From Pseudomonas sp. sp1636 (GTDB lineage: Bacteria > Pseudomonadota > Gammaproteobacteria > Pseudomonadales > Pseudomonadaceae), in the NCBI RefSeq assembly GCF_030376615.1, contig NZ_JARRAB010000013.1, positions 62,001-126,000 of the forward strand: DNA of 64,000 bases, given 5' to 3'. Under the pieces are notes generated by a model. The model made no database searches, had not been told where the DNA came from, and was given only the letters and a program-made list of their open reading frames with translations. Each line of letters starts with the position of its first letter. Positions within the stretch are counted from its first letter, which is position 1. Positions 1 to 8,497 of this stretch are shown here, piece after piece. The position numbers and the translations under genes are program-made.

Positions 1-1076
1 ATCTCGAACAGGCGGTCGGCGTTCTCGCTGTCCCAGGGGAAGTCGTGGGTGATGTTGTAGGTCGGGATCGGGAAGGTGAATACCCGGCCCATGGAGTCGC
101 CGGCCTGCATCACCTCGATATAGGCGCGGTTGATCAGCTCCATCTCGGCCTGCAGCTCGCCATAGGCGAAGGGCATTTCCACCCCGCCGATATAAGGGAT
201 CTGTTCGCGCAGGTCTTCCGGGCAGACCCAGTCGAAGGTCAGGTTGGTGAACGGCGTCTGGGTGCCCCAGCGCGACGGCACGTTGAGGTTGTAGATGAAC
301 TCCTGGACGGCCTGACGCACCTCGGCGAAGCCCAGATTATCCTTGCGCACATAGGGCGCCAGGTAGGTATCGAAGGAGCTGAAGGCCTGGGCGCCGGCCC
401 ACTCGTTCTGCAGGGTGCCGAGGAAATTGACCATTTGCCCCAGGGCGCTGGACAGGTGCTTGGGCGGCCCCGCCTCGACCCGCCCGGGAATGCCGTTGAA
501 GCCCTCGTTGAGCAGGCTGCGCAACGACCAGCCGGCGCAGTAACCGGCGAGCATGTCGAGGTCGTGGATATGCAGGTCGGCCTCGCGATGGGCCTGGCCG
601 ATTTCCGCGCTGTACACCTCGTCCAGCCAGTAGTTGGCGGTGACCTTGCCCGACACGTTGAGAATCAACCCGCCGAGGGAATAGCCCTGGTTGGCGTTGG
701 CACGCACCCGCCAGTCCTCGCGCGACAGGTACTCGTTCATCGACGCGGCCACATCCACCAGCGCCTTGCGATCGCGGCGCAGCCGACCGTGGCGCTCGCG
801 GTAGACGATATAGGCCCGCGCGGTCTGATAGAAACCGGCCTCCATCAGCACCCGCTCGACGCGGTCTTGCACCTGCTCGACGTCGATATTGGGCAAGTCC
901 AGCAGACGCACCAGCACCGCTTCGGCCAAGTCCCCGGCCTGCGCCTCATCGAACTCGCCACTGGCCTCGCCCGCCGCGATTATCGCCTGGCGAATCTTGC
1001 CGAGATCGAACGCGGCGATGCTGCCATCGCGCTTGCATAACTGCTGAGGATGAAGGGCTTTAACCGGGCTGAGCAT
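1..1076 (-). CDS. nrdD: Anaerobic ribonucleoside-triphosphate reductase, N-terminal part (cut by window edge)
   Basis: Class III ribonucleotide reductase makes dNTPs without oxygen, using a glycyl radical installed by NrdG. Only the first ~358 codons are in the window; the glycyl-radical C-terminus lies beyond base 1. The protein starts MLSPVKALHPQQLCKRDGS and the first ~95 residues read as an ATP-cone allosteric domain (KRDGSIAAFDLGKIRQAI). The NRDD catalytic domain follows, with readable stretches such as LGGLILNVSG and EADLHIHDLDM. The ATG at 1076 has GGAGACA just upstream. Anr-like and NrdR-like sites sit upstream. Sure of family; nrdG is expected further left but is not visible. Confidence 0.93.
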   Translation of the reverse strand, partial: MLSPVKALHPQQLCKRDGSIAAFDLGKIRQAIIAAGEASGEFDEAQAGDLAEAVLVRLLDLPNIDVEQVQDRVERVLMEAGFYQTARAYIVYRERHGRLRRDRKALVDVAASMNEYLSREDWRVRANANQGYSLGGLILNVSGKVTANYWLDEVYSAEIGQAHREADLHIHDLDMLAGYCAGWSLRSLLNEGFNGIPGRVEAGPPKHLSSALGQMVNFLGTLQNEWAGAQAFSSFDTYLAPYVRKDNLGFAEVRQAVQEFIYNLNVPSRWGTQTPFTNLTFDWVCPEDLREQIPYIGGVEMPFAYGELQAEMELINRAYIEVMQAGDSMGRVFTFPIPTYNITHDFPWDSENADRLFE

Positions 1077-1087
1077 ATTGTCTCCTG

Positions 1088-1103
1088 ACACCACATATAG
1101 ATA
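1088..1103. promoter_or_regulatory. NrdR-box-like site 1 upstream of nrdD
   Basis: ACACCACATATAGATA matches about 10 of 16 positions of the NrdR consensus acaCwAtATaTwGtgt. It is weak alone. It gains weight because a better match begins exactly 31 bp further upstream of nrdD, the spacing typical of paired NrdR boxes. Confidence 0.55.
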
Positions 1104-1118
1104 TTTATTTATCTGTAA

Positions 1119-1134
1119 CCACAATATGCAGTGG
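1119..1134. promoter_or_regulatory. NrdR-box-like site 2 upstream of nrdD
   Basis: CCACAATATGCAGTGG matches about 12 of 16 positions of the NrdR consensus. It lies 31 bp, three helical turns, from site 1. NrdR is a zinc/ATP-cone repressor that binds paired boxes before nrd genes; its presence here is inference from sequence and position. Confidence 0.62.
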
Positions 1135-1162
1135 AAGTTACGCCAGAAACACTAGCCGGAGA

Positions 1163-1176
1163 TTGACCTCGATCAA
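1163..1176. promoter_or_regulatory. Anr/FNR box upstream of nrdD
   Basis: TTGACCTCGATCAA is one base from the FNR/Anr consensus TTGAT-N4-ATCAA. Its centre is about 93 bp upstream of the nrdD start, a usual place for an activating site. Oxygen-sensing Anr control fits an oxygen-sensitive reductase. Confidence 0.8.
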
Positions 1177-1360
1177 GAACCGCACGGCGCATGAGTTGGC
1201 CATTTGCTGGACTGCACAAAATCCGTTGCACATAGGCATGCACTGTTCTGCGACGCCATGGCCTGACTGGAAAGACTGGGGGGCATCCAGCCTATGGAAC
1301 GATGCAAAACCGCCCCGGAGAGGCGCGCTGACGGCACCGTGGAGGGTTACCTCGTTTATT

Positions 1361-1602
1361 TAGGCTCTGTACCCGTTAGGTGCTGTATCGCCAGGCACGA
1401 ACCGTCTGCGATCCGTAGGAGGCCCGACCTCGGGGCGAGCTTTGGCTATATCCGCGAAACGATGGGCAGGCAGCCCTGCGGGCTGCATTCGCCGCGAGGC
1501 GCGTGACCCACATGGATGTGGGAAATGCCGCTAGCCTGTCAGGAACAGGCGCGGCCCTCCGACAAGAGATCGCGCCTGCAACACATAATTGAGACAGAGC
1601 CT
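1361..1602. mobile_element. Possible MITE or insertion-sequence remnant
   Basis: AGGCTCTGT at 1362-1370 is mirrored by ACAGAGCCT at 1594-1602. The similarity continues imperfectly inward for roughly 17 more bases. TTATT occurs immediately outside each end (1356-1360 and 1603-1607) and could be a target duplication, although the flanks are AT-rich. No transposase frame is visible inside. The rest of the 1077-1874 gap holds the nrdD control sites and the upstream region of the response regulator. Confidence 0.4.
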
Positions 1603-1702
1603 TTATTCAGTGCCAAACCCGACCTAAAGGGGTGAACTGGGCCTAAAAACAGGCAAAAGGAGCCTCGCCAAGCGAGCAACGAGACTTTTTGTTGATGCTT
1701 AG

Positions 1703-1731
1703 TTGACCGTAGATCGCCTTCGGTTGGTCAA
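1703..1731. promoter_or_regulatory. Inverted repeat TTGACC-N17-GGTCAA upstream of the response regulator
   Basis: TTGACC at 1703-1708 and GGTCAA at 1726-1731 form a perfect 6-bp dyad about 145 bp upstream of the regulator start. It could be a regulator site or an RNA hairpin; nothing further supports either reading. Confidence 0.25.
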
Positions 1732-1874
1732 ATGGTGCCTTAGGGTTAGCCGGGCGGGTTGGCAGCGCATTCTCGGACGGCCTGCTAGGCAGTGACCTAC
1801 CCCGCCAAACCCAGTAGCGCTTTGCGTTACACTCACGCGGCGAGCATAACCACAAAAAACCGCGTGAAACTGCC

Positions 1875-2486
1875 ATGACAGCACTCTGTACTGCCTTGCC
1901 CGACCAGCTTCGCCTGTTGCTGGTGGATGACCATCGGATCTTTCTCGATGGCCTCAGCCTGGCCCTGGCGCCGCTCTGCCCGAATCTGCAGGTTCATACC
2001 GCGCAGGATGCCGCCGCCGCCGAGGCGTGCCTGAGCCAGCACGATTTCGACCTGATCCTGCTGGATTTGCGGCTGCCGGACGTCGCCGGACTGGAACTGC
2101 TGCAGCGCTGGCAGCAACAAGGACGCATGACCCCGGTGGCGATTCTCAGTGCCAGCGATTCCAATCTGGATGCTCAGGCGGCGCTGGCCGCCGGCGCTCT
2201 GGGTTTTATCCCGAAAAGCGCCAACAGCGAAGAACTGCGCCAGGCGGTGACCCGCGTGTTGCTCGGGGAAACCCTGCCGATTGCCACTGCCAAGCCACCG
2301 CTGACGCCGCGCCAGCAGGAAATCCTGCTGCTGCTGGCCGATGGCCTGCCGAACAAGGCCATCAGCCGCCACCTGGGCCTGTCCGAAGACACGGTGAAGA
2401 CCCACCTCAAAGCGCTGTTTCAGGAGCTCGACGTGCATACCCGTACCGCCTGCGTCAGCGCTGCGCGCCAGCGTGGATGGTTATAG
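1875..2486 (+). CDS. NarL/LuxR-family response regulator
   Basis: A two-domain DNA-binding response regulator of 203 residues. The receiver spans about residues 11-130, with acidic pair D18/D19 (LLVDDH), phospho-acceptor D64 in LILLDLRLPD, and the conserved lysine in FIPKS. The C-terminal LuxR-type helix-turn-helix (about 140-200) contains LTPRQQEILLLLADG and NKAISRHLGLSEDTVKTHL. It converges with the hybrid kinase gene at 2577-4358, only 90 bp away, so the two probably form one phosphorelay. The target genes are unknown. The ATG start follows a long upstream region containing the inverted repeat noted separately. Confidence 0.9.
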   Translation: MTALCTALPDQLRLLLVDDHRIFLDGLSLALAPLCPNLQVHTAQDAAAAEACLSQHDFDLILLDLRLPDVAGLELLQRWQQQGRMTPVAILSASDSNLDAQAALAAGALGFIPKSANSEELRQAVTRVLLGETLPIATAKPPLTPRQQEILLLLADGLPNKAISRHLGLSEDTVKTHLKALFQELDVHTRTACVSAARQRGWL

Positions 2487-2576
2487 GGATGAACGTTGCG
2501 GCGCTGGGCTGACGCGGATCGCCGCCCGGCTCATCCGGCGTTTCGCGGCACAAGCCAAGCTTCGCCGGACACCGCC

Positions 2577-4358
2577 TCACTCGCTGCCGACAACCTGTTC
2601 CGATGCTTTCTCCGCGGCCGGCAGCAAAACCGCCAGAGCCTGGCGCAAGCGCGCCGGCAACAGCGGTTTACCGAGCAGGGTGACGTGGGCGGGAATACAG
2701 CGCTCCTGCAGCTCGGGGCTGATATCGGCACTGATCAGCAAGGCCGGCAGCATGTTCCCCAGCTCTTCGCGCAAACGCTCAATGGCGCGTAAACCATCTT
2801 CGTTGGCGGCCAGGCGGTAATCGCTGATCAACAGCTGCGGCGCCGCCTCTGCCAGGCACGCCAGGGCCGCCGGCAGATCGGCACAGGCCCAGACCTCACA
2901 GCCCCAACGCCGCAACAAACCGGACAACGCCTCGCGCCCGGCTTCATCGTCCTCCAGCAGCAAAACCCGCCCACGCAATGCGCTGCCGACCGGTTTGGCT
3001 GGCGGCCACTCGGCCACGGCGGCGCGCGGCAAGCGCAAACCAAAGCAGGCGCCCTGCCCCGGACGGGACTCCAGCTGCAACGGATGCTCCAGCAGCGTGG
3101 CCAGCTGCTGGACGATGGCCAGGCCAAGCCCCAGGCCACGCTCGGCATTGCGTCCGGGATTATCCAACTGGCGGAACTCCTCGAAGACCTGCGCCTGCTC
3201 TTGCGTGCTCAGGCCACGACCGTCGTCGGCAACTTGCAGCAGCACGCCAGCGGCATCTTCCCGGGCGCTGAGCGTCACCCGCCGCGCCTGGGCATGGCGC
3301 AGGGCATTGTTGAGCAGATTGCGCAACACCCGCTCGAGCAGCAAAGGGTCGCTGCGCACCCACAAATCCGCGCAGTGCAGATCCAACTCGACGCCCTGCA
3401 ACTCGGCTTCGCGTTTGGTTTCGCCGCTCAAGCGCTCGAGCAGCGGGCGCAGGGCGAATACTTCAAGCTTGGCTTGCACCCCGCCGGGCAAGGTCAGGCG
3501 GGTGTAGTCCAACAGCGATTGCAGCAGGCGGCTGAGTTGCTCCACCGAAGTCGCCAGACGAGCGCTGACCCGCCGCAGATCCGGTTCCTGGCTTTGTTCG
3601 AGCAGGTGCTGGGCGTACAAACCCATGGCGTTGAGCGGCTGGCGCAGGTCATGGCTGGCGGCAGCGAGCAGGCGCAACTTGCGCGCGTCATCCGCTTCGG
3701 CACGCTGACGGGCCAGGTCGAGCAGACGCAGATTGAGCCAGGCGCCGCGCTGGCCGTGCTCCTGCAGATAAGCGCCGCCACTGCCGATCAGGTTGGCGCA
3801 GAGCAGAAACAGCCCCTGATAGGCCAACGCGCCGCCCGGATCGGTCAGCAGCAAGCCAAGCGCCAGAAACAGGATGCAGAAGCCCCAGGCGGCCAGGCTC
3901 ACGGCGCGAAATGAGACGCCGAGCAGCACGTAACCGAACAACAGAATCAGGAACAGACCGTCGTAGGGCATGGCCACGCCCTGCAGCCAGCACAGGTGGA
4001 TGATCACCGCCACGCAGGCGCCGTTCAGCGCGTAAGCGCCAATGTAGGCGAGCAATACCCGTCGCGGCGGGCGCTGCGGACGACGGCAGTAGACGAAAGC
4101 AGCCAGCACGCCAAGAATGCCCAGCGCGCGCAGGGGCACCAGCGACAGGCTCACCGTCAGCGGTATCAGCAGCAGATCGAGGGCGGTGTAGATCAACTGG
4201 AACACAATCGCGGTGCTGACGATCAACAGCAAGCGTCGACTGATGCGCTGCACCCGGTGCTCGACAAAACCCTGTTCCAGCGCCGGAACAAAGCATAACC
4301 GTCGGTAGCCACGGCGCTGTTGCGCCAGCAGCAGGCGTTCTTCCTGCTCCAGGTTCAT
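2577..4358 (-). CDS. Membrane-bound hybrid sensor histidine kinase with C-terminal receiver
   Basis: A 593-residue hybrid kinase. The N-terminal ~190 residues are hydrophobic with several membrane segments and no recognisable ligand domain. The H-box AASHDLRQPLNAMGL places the phospho-histidine at H236. ATPase motifs follow (LLNNALRHA N-box, ADDGRGLS and GLGLGLAIV G-boxes). A receiver domain at the C-terminus has acceptor D513 in LLISDYRL. The SHDLRQPL-type H-box resembles the NahK/ErcS'-like kinases of pseudomonads. I chose ATG 4358 over the in-frame GTG 13 codons upstream because the extra residues lack family character. Likely partner: the convergent NarL-type regulator. Confidence 0.88.
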   Translation of the reverse strand: MNLEQEERLLLAQQRRGYRRLCFVPALEQGFVEHRVQRISRRLLLIVSTAIVFQLIYTALDLLLIPLTVSLSLVPLRALGILGVLAAFVYCRRPQRPPRRVLLAYIGAYALNGACVAVIIHLCWLQGVAMPYDGLFLILLFGYVLLGVSFRAVSLAAWGFCILFLALGLLLTDPGGALAYQGLFLLCANLIGSGGAYLQEHGQRGAWLNLRLLDLARQRAEADDARKLRLLAAASHDLRQPLNAMGLYAQHLLEQSQEPDLRRVSARLATSVEQLSRLLQSLLDYTRLTLPGGVQAKLEVFALRPLLERLSGETKREAELQGVELDLHCADLWVRSDPLLLERVLRNLLNNALRHAQARRVTLSAREDAAGVLLQVADDGRGLSTQEQAQVFEEFRQLDNPGRNAERGLGLGLAIVQQLATLLEHPLQLESRPGQGACFGLRLPRAAVAEWPPAKPVGSALRGRVLLLEDDEAGREALSGLLRRWGCEVWACADLPAALACLAEAAPQLLISDYRLAANEDGLRAIERLREELGNMLPALLISADISPELQERCIPAHVTLLGKPLLPARLRQALAVLLPAAEKASEQVVGSE

Positions 4359-4406
4359 CGGGCCCCGTCCGTTAGCGCGCGCGACGGGGCATGCCACAAC
4401 CCGGAG

Positions 4407-5477
4407 TCAAGGCTCGGCGGGTTCGCTGACCTGCTGTTTGGCGGCAATCGCATCATAGGTATCGACTCGGTGTTGGTCGGCGGCGCTGAACAACCGCTGG
4501 CGCAAACGCTGCTGCTCATACTGCTGATCCGCCGGACTCAAGCCGTTGCTGTGCAGCGTGGCCAGTTGCTCGCGATAAGTCGTATAACGCTGTTGCCAGG
4601 CACGCTCGCTACGTTGTTCGAGCAACAGACGCTCGACAGTCGCCGGATCATAGGACAAAGCCAATGACTGGCGCACCTGTTCCTCACTCGCCCCCTCACG
4701 CCACAACCGCTCACTCTCCCCCCGCTGTTCCTGCGCCTGCAGCTGACGCTCCTCGCTGGCGCGCATGGCCGCGGGCAATTGTCCGCGTAAGCGCTGTTGG
4801 GCATCGGCCTTGCCCTGTTCGCTCAGGTCTTCGCGCCCGAGTATGGCCAAACTGTCGAGGGTATAGCGTGCATAGGCCTCTTCGGCACCAAACAAGGCCT
4901 CGACCGCCCCTGCCGAAAAGTGTCGGCGGCGCAACTCGGCCAGGCTATCGAACGCCTGCTGCAAAGCCGCCAACTGCGCTTGCGGCTGGAGTTGTTGCTG
5001 GCCGTTCAGCGGTTGCTGCAACAGCGCCAGGCTGGCGCGCTTGTACTCCAGATAATCGCCCAGCAAGCCGATCAACTGGCCCAGCGCCGGCTCCTGCAAG
5101 CGAGCGTTGGCGTCGGCCAGCAACGCCTCAACCGAGGCATCGAGCCCCGCTTGATCGACAGCGCTAAGGAAATAATCGAAATAGTCACGCAGGGCCAGGT
5201 CGAGCTGCAGATTTCCGGCGCTGTCGATCTTCAACTCGCCGTCGACCTCGGTACCGTTCATGCCCGGCAGCAACGTCACTGGCGCGGTCGGGGCGACAGC
5301 CGTTGGCGCCGGCTGAGGCAACGAGGGGCTGGCAATGGCCGGAGTGACAACTTGAGCCTGGCTGGCCGAATCGACCAGAGCCGCAGCGGACTCCGGCCAC
5401 TGCCAGTAGAGCGTCAGCCCGGCGGCACCGATGGCCAGCATGGCCAACGGGATAATGGAGCGGATGGGCAAAGGCAT
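4407..5477 (-). CDS. lifO: Lipase-specific foldase (lipase chaperone)
   Basis: A steric chaperone that folds the secreted lipase in the periplasm before type II secretion. 356 residues. An N-terminal membrane anchor (about 7-25) is followed by a Pro/Ala-rich linker (about 40-70), then the helical foldase domain. The family signature RxxFDYFLSA appears as RDYFDYFLSA near residue 137. It lies 49 bp downstream of the lipase gene on the same strand, the usual lipase-foldase operon order, and its length is normal for the family. Also named lif, lipB or lipH in different species. Confidence 0.95.
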   Translation of the reverse strand: MPLPIRSIIPLAMLAIGAAGLTLYWQWPESAAALVDSASQAQVVTPAIASPSLPQPAPTAVAPTAPVTLLPGMNGTEVDGELKIDSAGNLQLDLALRDYFDYFLSAVDQAGLDASVEALLADANARLQEPALGQLIGLLGDYLEYKRASLALLQQPLNGQQQLQPQAQLAALQQAFDSLAELRRRHFSAGAVEALFGAEEAYARYTLDSLAILGREDLSEQGKADAQQRLRGQLPAAMRASEERQLQAQEQRGESERLWREGASEEQVRQSLALSYDPATVERLLLEQRSERAWQQRYTTYREQLATLHSNGLSPADQQYEQQRLRQRLFSAADQHRVDTYDAIAAKQQVSEPAEP

Positions 5478-5526
5478 GTGACCTCCGGAATGCGGACTGC
5501 CTAACAGCCCGCAGGTATAACTGGGA

Positions 5527-6453
5527 TCAGACGCCTTTGTTCTTCAGGCGGTTGGCATGCTGGCGATACAGCGAGACAGGTTCGGTCCAGCCGCGCAGAC
5601 CGAACAGGTGGTTGATCGCATCGGCATGGTTCAGGTGATAGCTGTCGCCGAGTACCTGGCCCAGGTAGGTCGAGCAGACACCCACCAGGCCGTCGTTCTT
5701 CTCGCTGCCGAAGGCCAGACCGGTGATGGCCAGGAACGGATCGAGCGCATCGAAGATGTTGGTGTAGGACGAATTGCCGGTCCAGGAGAAGTAGCGGATG
5801 TTATAGCCACGCACATTCTGCACTTCGGTGGACTTGGCACAGTAGCTGGCGTTGTTCACCCCCCACGGATGGCGACTGTTGAGGGCCGCGGTGCCCGGGG
5901 TGGTCAGGGTTTCCAGGGAGGCCAGACCGTCCTGCGGATTGTTGTTGCCGGAGAGCAGGTTGATGACCATGCCCAGTGCATTGGCGATGGTATTGGCGCC
6001 GCCCTCGATGGCGCCGTTCGGCGGCACCACGCCACGCACCACGTCGGCGACTTTCGAGCCCTTGTTGACGCCGTTGACCGAAGTCACCGAAGCCACCAGA
6101 TCCGGACGCAGGGAAGCGGCCACCCGCGAGGTCGGTGAGCCCTGGCTGTGGCCGATCAGGTTGACCTTGCCGCCGTTGGCCGCCGCCCAGGGCACAATCT
6201 GCCGCGCCAGATCGGCGCCGCGCTGCTCGCTGTCGTTGAACGCGGCAACGCTGGCCACATAGACCTTGGCGCCATCGCGCTCGAGGTTCCAGGGGATGGT
6301 ATGGAAGTAGTTGATCAGGCCGCCGAGGGTGTCGAAGCCGCTGATGCCGTGCACCAGCACGATGGGGTACTTGGTCTGGGTGTAACCGGCCTGGGCCGTG
6401 GCCGCGCCGACCAGGGCGACGGCAGCTAAAGCAGTACAGATAACGCGACGCAT
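5527..6453 (-). CDS. lipA: Secreted triacylglycerol lipase, family I
   Basis: An extracellular lipase of 308 residues with a signal peptide ending near A22 (ATAQA). The mature part begins GYTQTKYPIVLVHG. The nucleophile elbow GHSQG gives S103. By alignment with the P. aeruginosa lipase the other catalytic residues are D254 (KNDGLVG) and H276 (LNHAD), and C205/C260 can form the conserved disulfide. Start chosen at 6453 because AAGGAGG lies 6-7 bp upstream; the longer open frame has no signal peptide at its front. Folding depends on the foldase encoded next to it, and secretion is presumably through a type II system encoded elsewhere. Confidence 0.95.
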   Translation of the reverse strand: MRRVICTALAAVALVGAATAQAGYTQTKYPIVLVHGISGFDTLGGLINYFHTIPWNLERDGAKVYVASVAAFNDSEQRGADLARQIVPWAAANGGKVNLIGHSQGSPTSRVAASLRPDLVASVTSVNGVNKGSKVADVVRGVVPPNGAIEGGANTIANALGMVINLLSGNNNPQDGLASLETLTTPGTAALNSRHPWGVNNASYCAKSTEVQNVRGYNIRYFSWTGNSSYTNIFDALDPFLAITGLAFGSEKNDGLVGVCSTYLGQVLGDSYHLNHADAINHLFGLRGWTEPVSLYRQHANRLKNKGV

Positions 6454-6729
6454 GGGTGCCTCCTTATTTTTCTTGTGGGCACGCCGGGAGACTGCGTCCG
6501 GCGTGCCCACACTGTAAGGAAGCGAGGACGGCCGGCCCATCGCCCAGATGGGTGAAGAGCCGGCAGCGCATGAATCGGGGTGTCGAGGCGATGGCCTATT
6601 CGGCTGCGGCGATCAGCGCAGGATCGTCCGGTTGGCTGCGGCGGAAGAAACCGGCGCTCAGCGTACCCCGCTGCTCGACGCCAATCGGCGAGACGTAAGC
6701 GCCTACAGCAAAACGCTGCAAGCCGGTGT

Positions 6730-6855
6730 TCAGCAAGCCCCGAGGCCCAGCTGCATGAATGCCAGCCCGCCCTGGTGCCAGCCCCACCAGGCCAGGGCCA
6801 GCAGCGTGGCGACCGACATGAGCAAGGCACTGTGCAGCCAATATTCTGTATTCAT
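6730..6855 (-). CDS. 41-residue hydrophobic peptide overlapping the MFS gene
   Basis: Begins MNTEYWLHSALLMSVATLL and ends GLGAC. One strong membrane segment (about residues 8-25, rich in Leu/Ala/Trp) follows a short polar N-terminus. Its ATG overlaps the MFS stop codon as ATGA (6852-6855), a standard sign of translational coupling in this strand and frame. It is too short for most gene callers. No function is recognised; as a single-pass peptide coupled to a permease it might be a small transporter subunit or regulator, which is inference only. The stretch from 6454 to 6729 holds no other gene I can support. Confidence 0.6.
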   Translation of the reverse strand: MNTEYWLHSALLMSVATLLALAWWGWHQGGLAFMQLGLGAC

Positions 6856-8060
6856 GCTCCGACTCCAACGCCTTGCAGGCGCGCTACCGGCTGCTCGCGT
6901 ACCGGCCAGTTCAGCGCCGCGGCAAGCAGGCTGAGGAGGATCGCGATCAGCCAGACCAGATCATAGCTGCCGGTGCGGTCGTACAGGTAACCGCCCAGCC
7001 AGCCGCCGAGAAAGGCGCCGACCTGATGAAAGAGAAAGATGATGCCACCGAGCATCGACAGGTTGCGCACGCCGAACAGGGTCGCCACGGTGCCGTTGGT
7101 CAACGGCACCGTGGCCAACCACAGCAAACCCATGGCGATGCCAAAAACATAGGCGCTCCAGGTGCTCAGCGGGGCCAGGATGAAGGCCGCGATCACCACT
7201 GCGCGGGCCAGGTACAGGCCCGTCAGCAGACGCGGCTTGGACATCCGCCCACCGAGCCAACCGGCCGTGTAGGTGCCGAGCACGTTGAACAGGCCAATCA
7301 GCGCCAGCACCGTGGTACCGACCAACGCCGGCAAATGCTGATCGACCAGGTAAGCCGGCAAATGCACGCCGATGAATACCACCTGGAAACCGCAGACAAA
7401 AAAACCCAGCCCGAGCAACCAGAAACCCGAATGCCCGCTGGCCTCACGCAGTGCCTCGCGCAAGGTTTGTTCGTGGCCCAGAACCGGCTGCGGCTTGTCC
7501 TTGACCATCGCCGCCAAGGGCACGATCAAGGCCACCAGTAAACCGAGGGCGAGCAAGGCGGCGGACCAACCGAGCCAGCTGATCAGGCCCAGGGTGCCGG
7601 GCAACATGACGAACTGGCCGAGCGAGCCGGCCGCTGCGGCAATCCCCATGGCCATGCTGCGCTGTTCCATCGGCACGACGCGGCCGACCACCCCGAGAAT
7701 CACCGAGAACGAGGTGCCGGACAGGCCGACGCCGATCAGCAAACCGGCGCTCAGCGACAATGACCAGACCGAATCGGCCAGGCCCATCAAGACCAGGCCA
7801 CAGGCATAGAACACTCCACCGACCACCACCGTGCGCTGCGCGCCGTAGCGATCGGCCAGGGCGCCGGTGAACGGCTGGGTCAAGCCCCAGATCAGGTTCT
7901 GCAGGGCGATGGCGAAGGCGAACACCTCGCGGCCCCAACCGAACTCGGCGCTCATCGGTGGCAGGAACAGGCCGAAGCCGTGTCGAATGCCCAACGACAG
8001 GGCGAGGATCAACGACCCGCCCAGCAGAATCCAACCACTCTTGCGCCAAACGGCAGTCAT
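6852..8060 (-). CDS. Major facilitator superfamily transporter
   Basis: A 402-residue inner-membrane permease with about 12 hydrophobic segments. The MFS loop motif between helices 2 and 3 reads GALADRYGAQR, with a related copy GWLGGRMSKPR in the second half. The N-terminal sequence LSLGIRHGFGLFLPP is common in MFS carriers of organic anions in pseudomonads, but the substrate cannot be read. The stop overlaps the start of a 41-residue peptide by four bases. The gene reads away from the methyltransferase at 8498-9160, with a 437-bp gap between them. Confidence 0.88.
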   Translation of the reverse strand: MTAVWRKSGWILLGGSLILALSLGIRHGFGLFLPPMSAEFGWGREVFAFAIALQNLIWGLTQPFTGALADRYGAQRTVVVGGVFYACGLVLMGLADSVWSLSLSAGLLIGVGLSGTSFSVILGVVGRVVPMEQRSMAMGIAAAAGSLGQFVMLPGTLGLISWLGWSAALLALGLLVALIVPLAAMVKDKPQPVLGHEQTLREALREASGHSGFWLLGLGFFVCGFQVVFIGVHLPAYLVDQHLPALVGTTVLALIGLFNVLGTYTAGWLGGRMSKPRLLTGLYLARAVVIAAFILAPLSTWSAYVFGIAMGLLWLATVPLTNGTVATLFGVRNLSMLGGIIFLFHQVGAFLGGWLGGYLYDRTGSYDLVWLIAILLSLLAAALNWPVREQPVARLQGVGVGA

Positions 8061-8497
8061 AAAAGCGTCCTTTCGCGGGCAGGCACCCGCCTTCTCGAGA
8101 AAAATATGTCGCGCGCTCCCGGCTCGTCGAACGACGCCATCGAGGCGGCTCTCTGGTGCCGCCGATGCATCGCGTCAGTTGCTCCTGCTGCCGATCCGCA
8201 TGGCCAGGTCGAAGCACGCCCACAGCTTACGTCCGTGCATGCTGCGCCCCAGCCCACGGCTTCGGCCAGACCGGTGGAGCACGGTTGATTCGACCTTTGC
8301 GGGTTTTCAGCAGTGAATACTGAGCGACATCAAGCGCGACAGCTATAAGCGCATCGCCGTAGAGCCCGCTCAGGCCACGGCTGACGCTACGCATGGGTTA
8401 TACCGGCATGGGGGCGACAACATGGACAGTTGTATATACCCCCCTCCGCCGGAGCGGCAGCTACAGTTACCCGGCAATCCAGCGCTACAGATCGAAT
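8061..8497. other. 437-bp gap without a supported gene
   Basis: A plus-strand frame from 8106 gives about 60 residues, but it has no family resemblance and no good ribosome site, so I do not call it. I see no terminator with a T tract and no clear repeat. It should contain the MFS promoter near 8061-8150. Confidence 0.4.

Noticed and set aside
45..1040. Long plus-strand open frame opposite nrdD
   Set aside because: It is the antisense shadow of nrdD, rich in His/Gly/Gln in the way GC-rich shadows are, with no family match.
6596..6868. 90-residue minus-strand frame overlapping the 41-residue peptide
   Set aside because: Starts with TTG inside the MFS gene with no ribosome site. The competing frame has the ATGA overlap and a membrane helix, so this one is probably chance, although its tail looks protein-like.
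7980..8288. Plus-strand frame between the MFS and methyltransferase genes
   Set aside because: Partly antisense to the MFS gene, no ribosome site, low-complexity composition.
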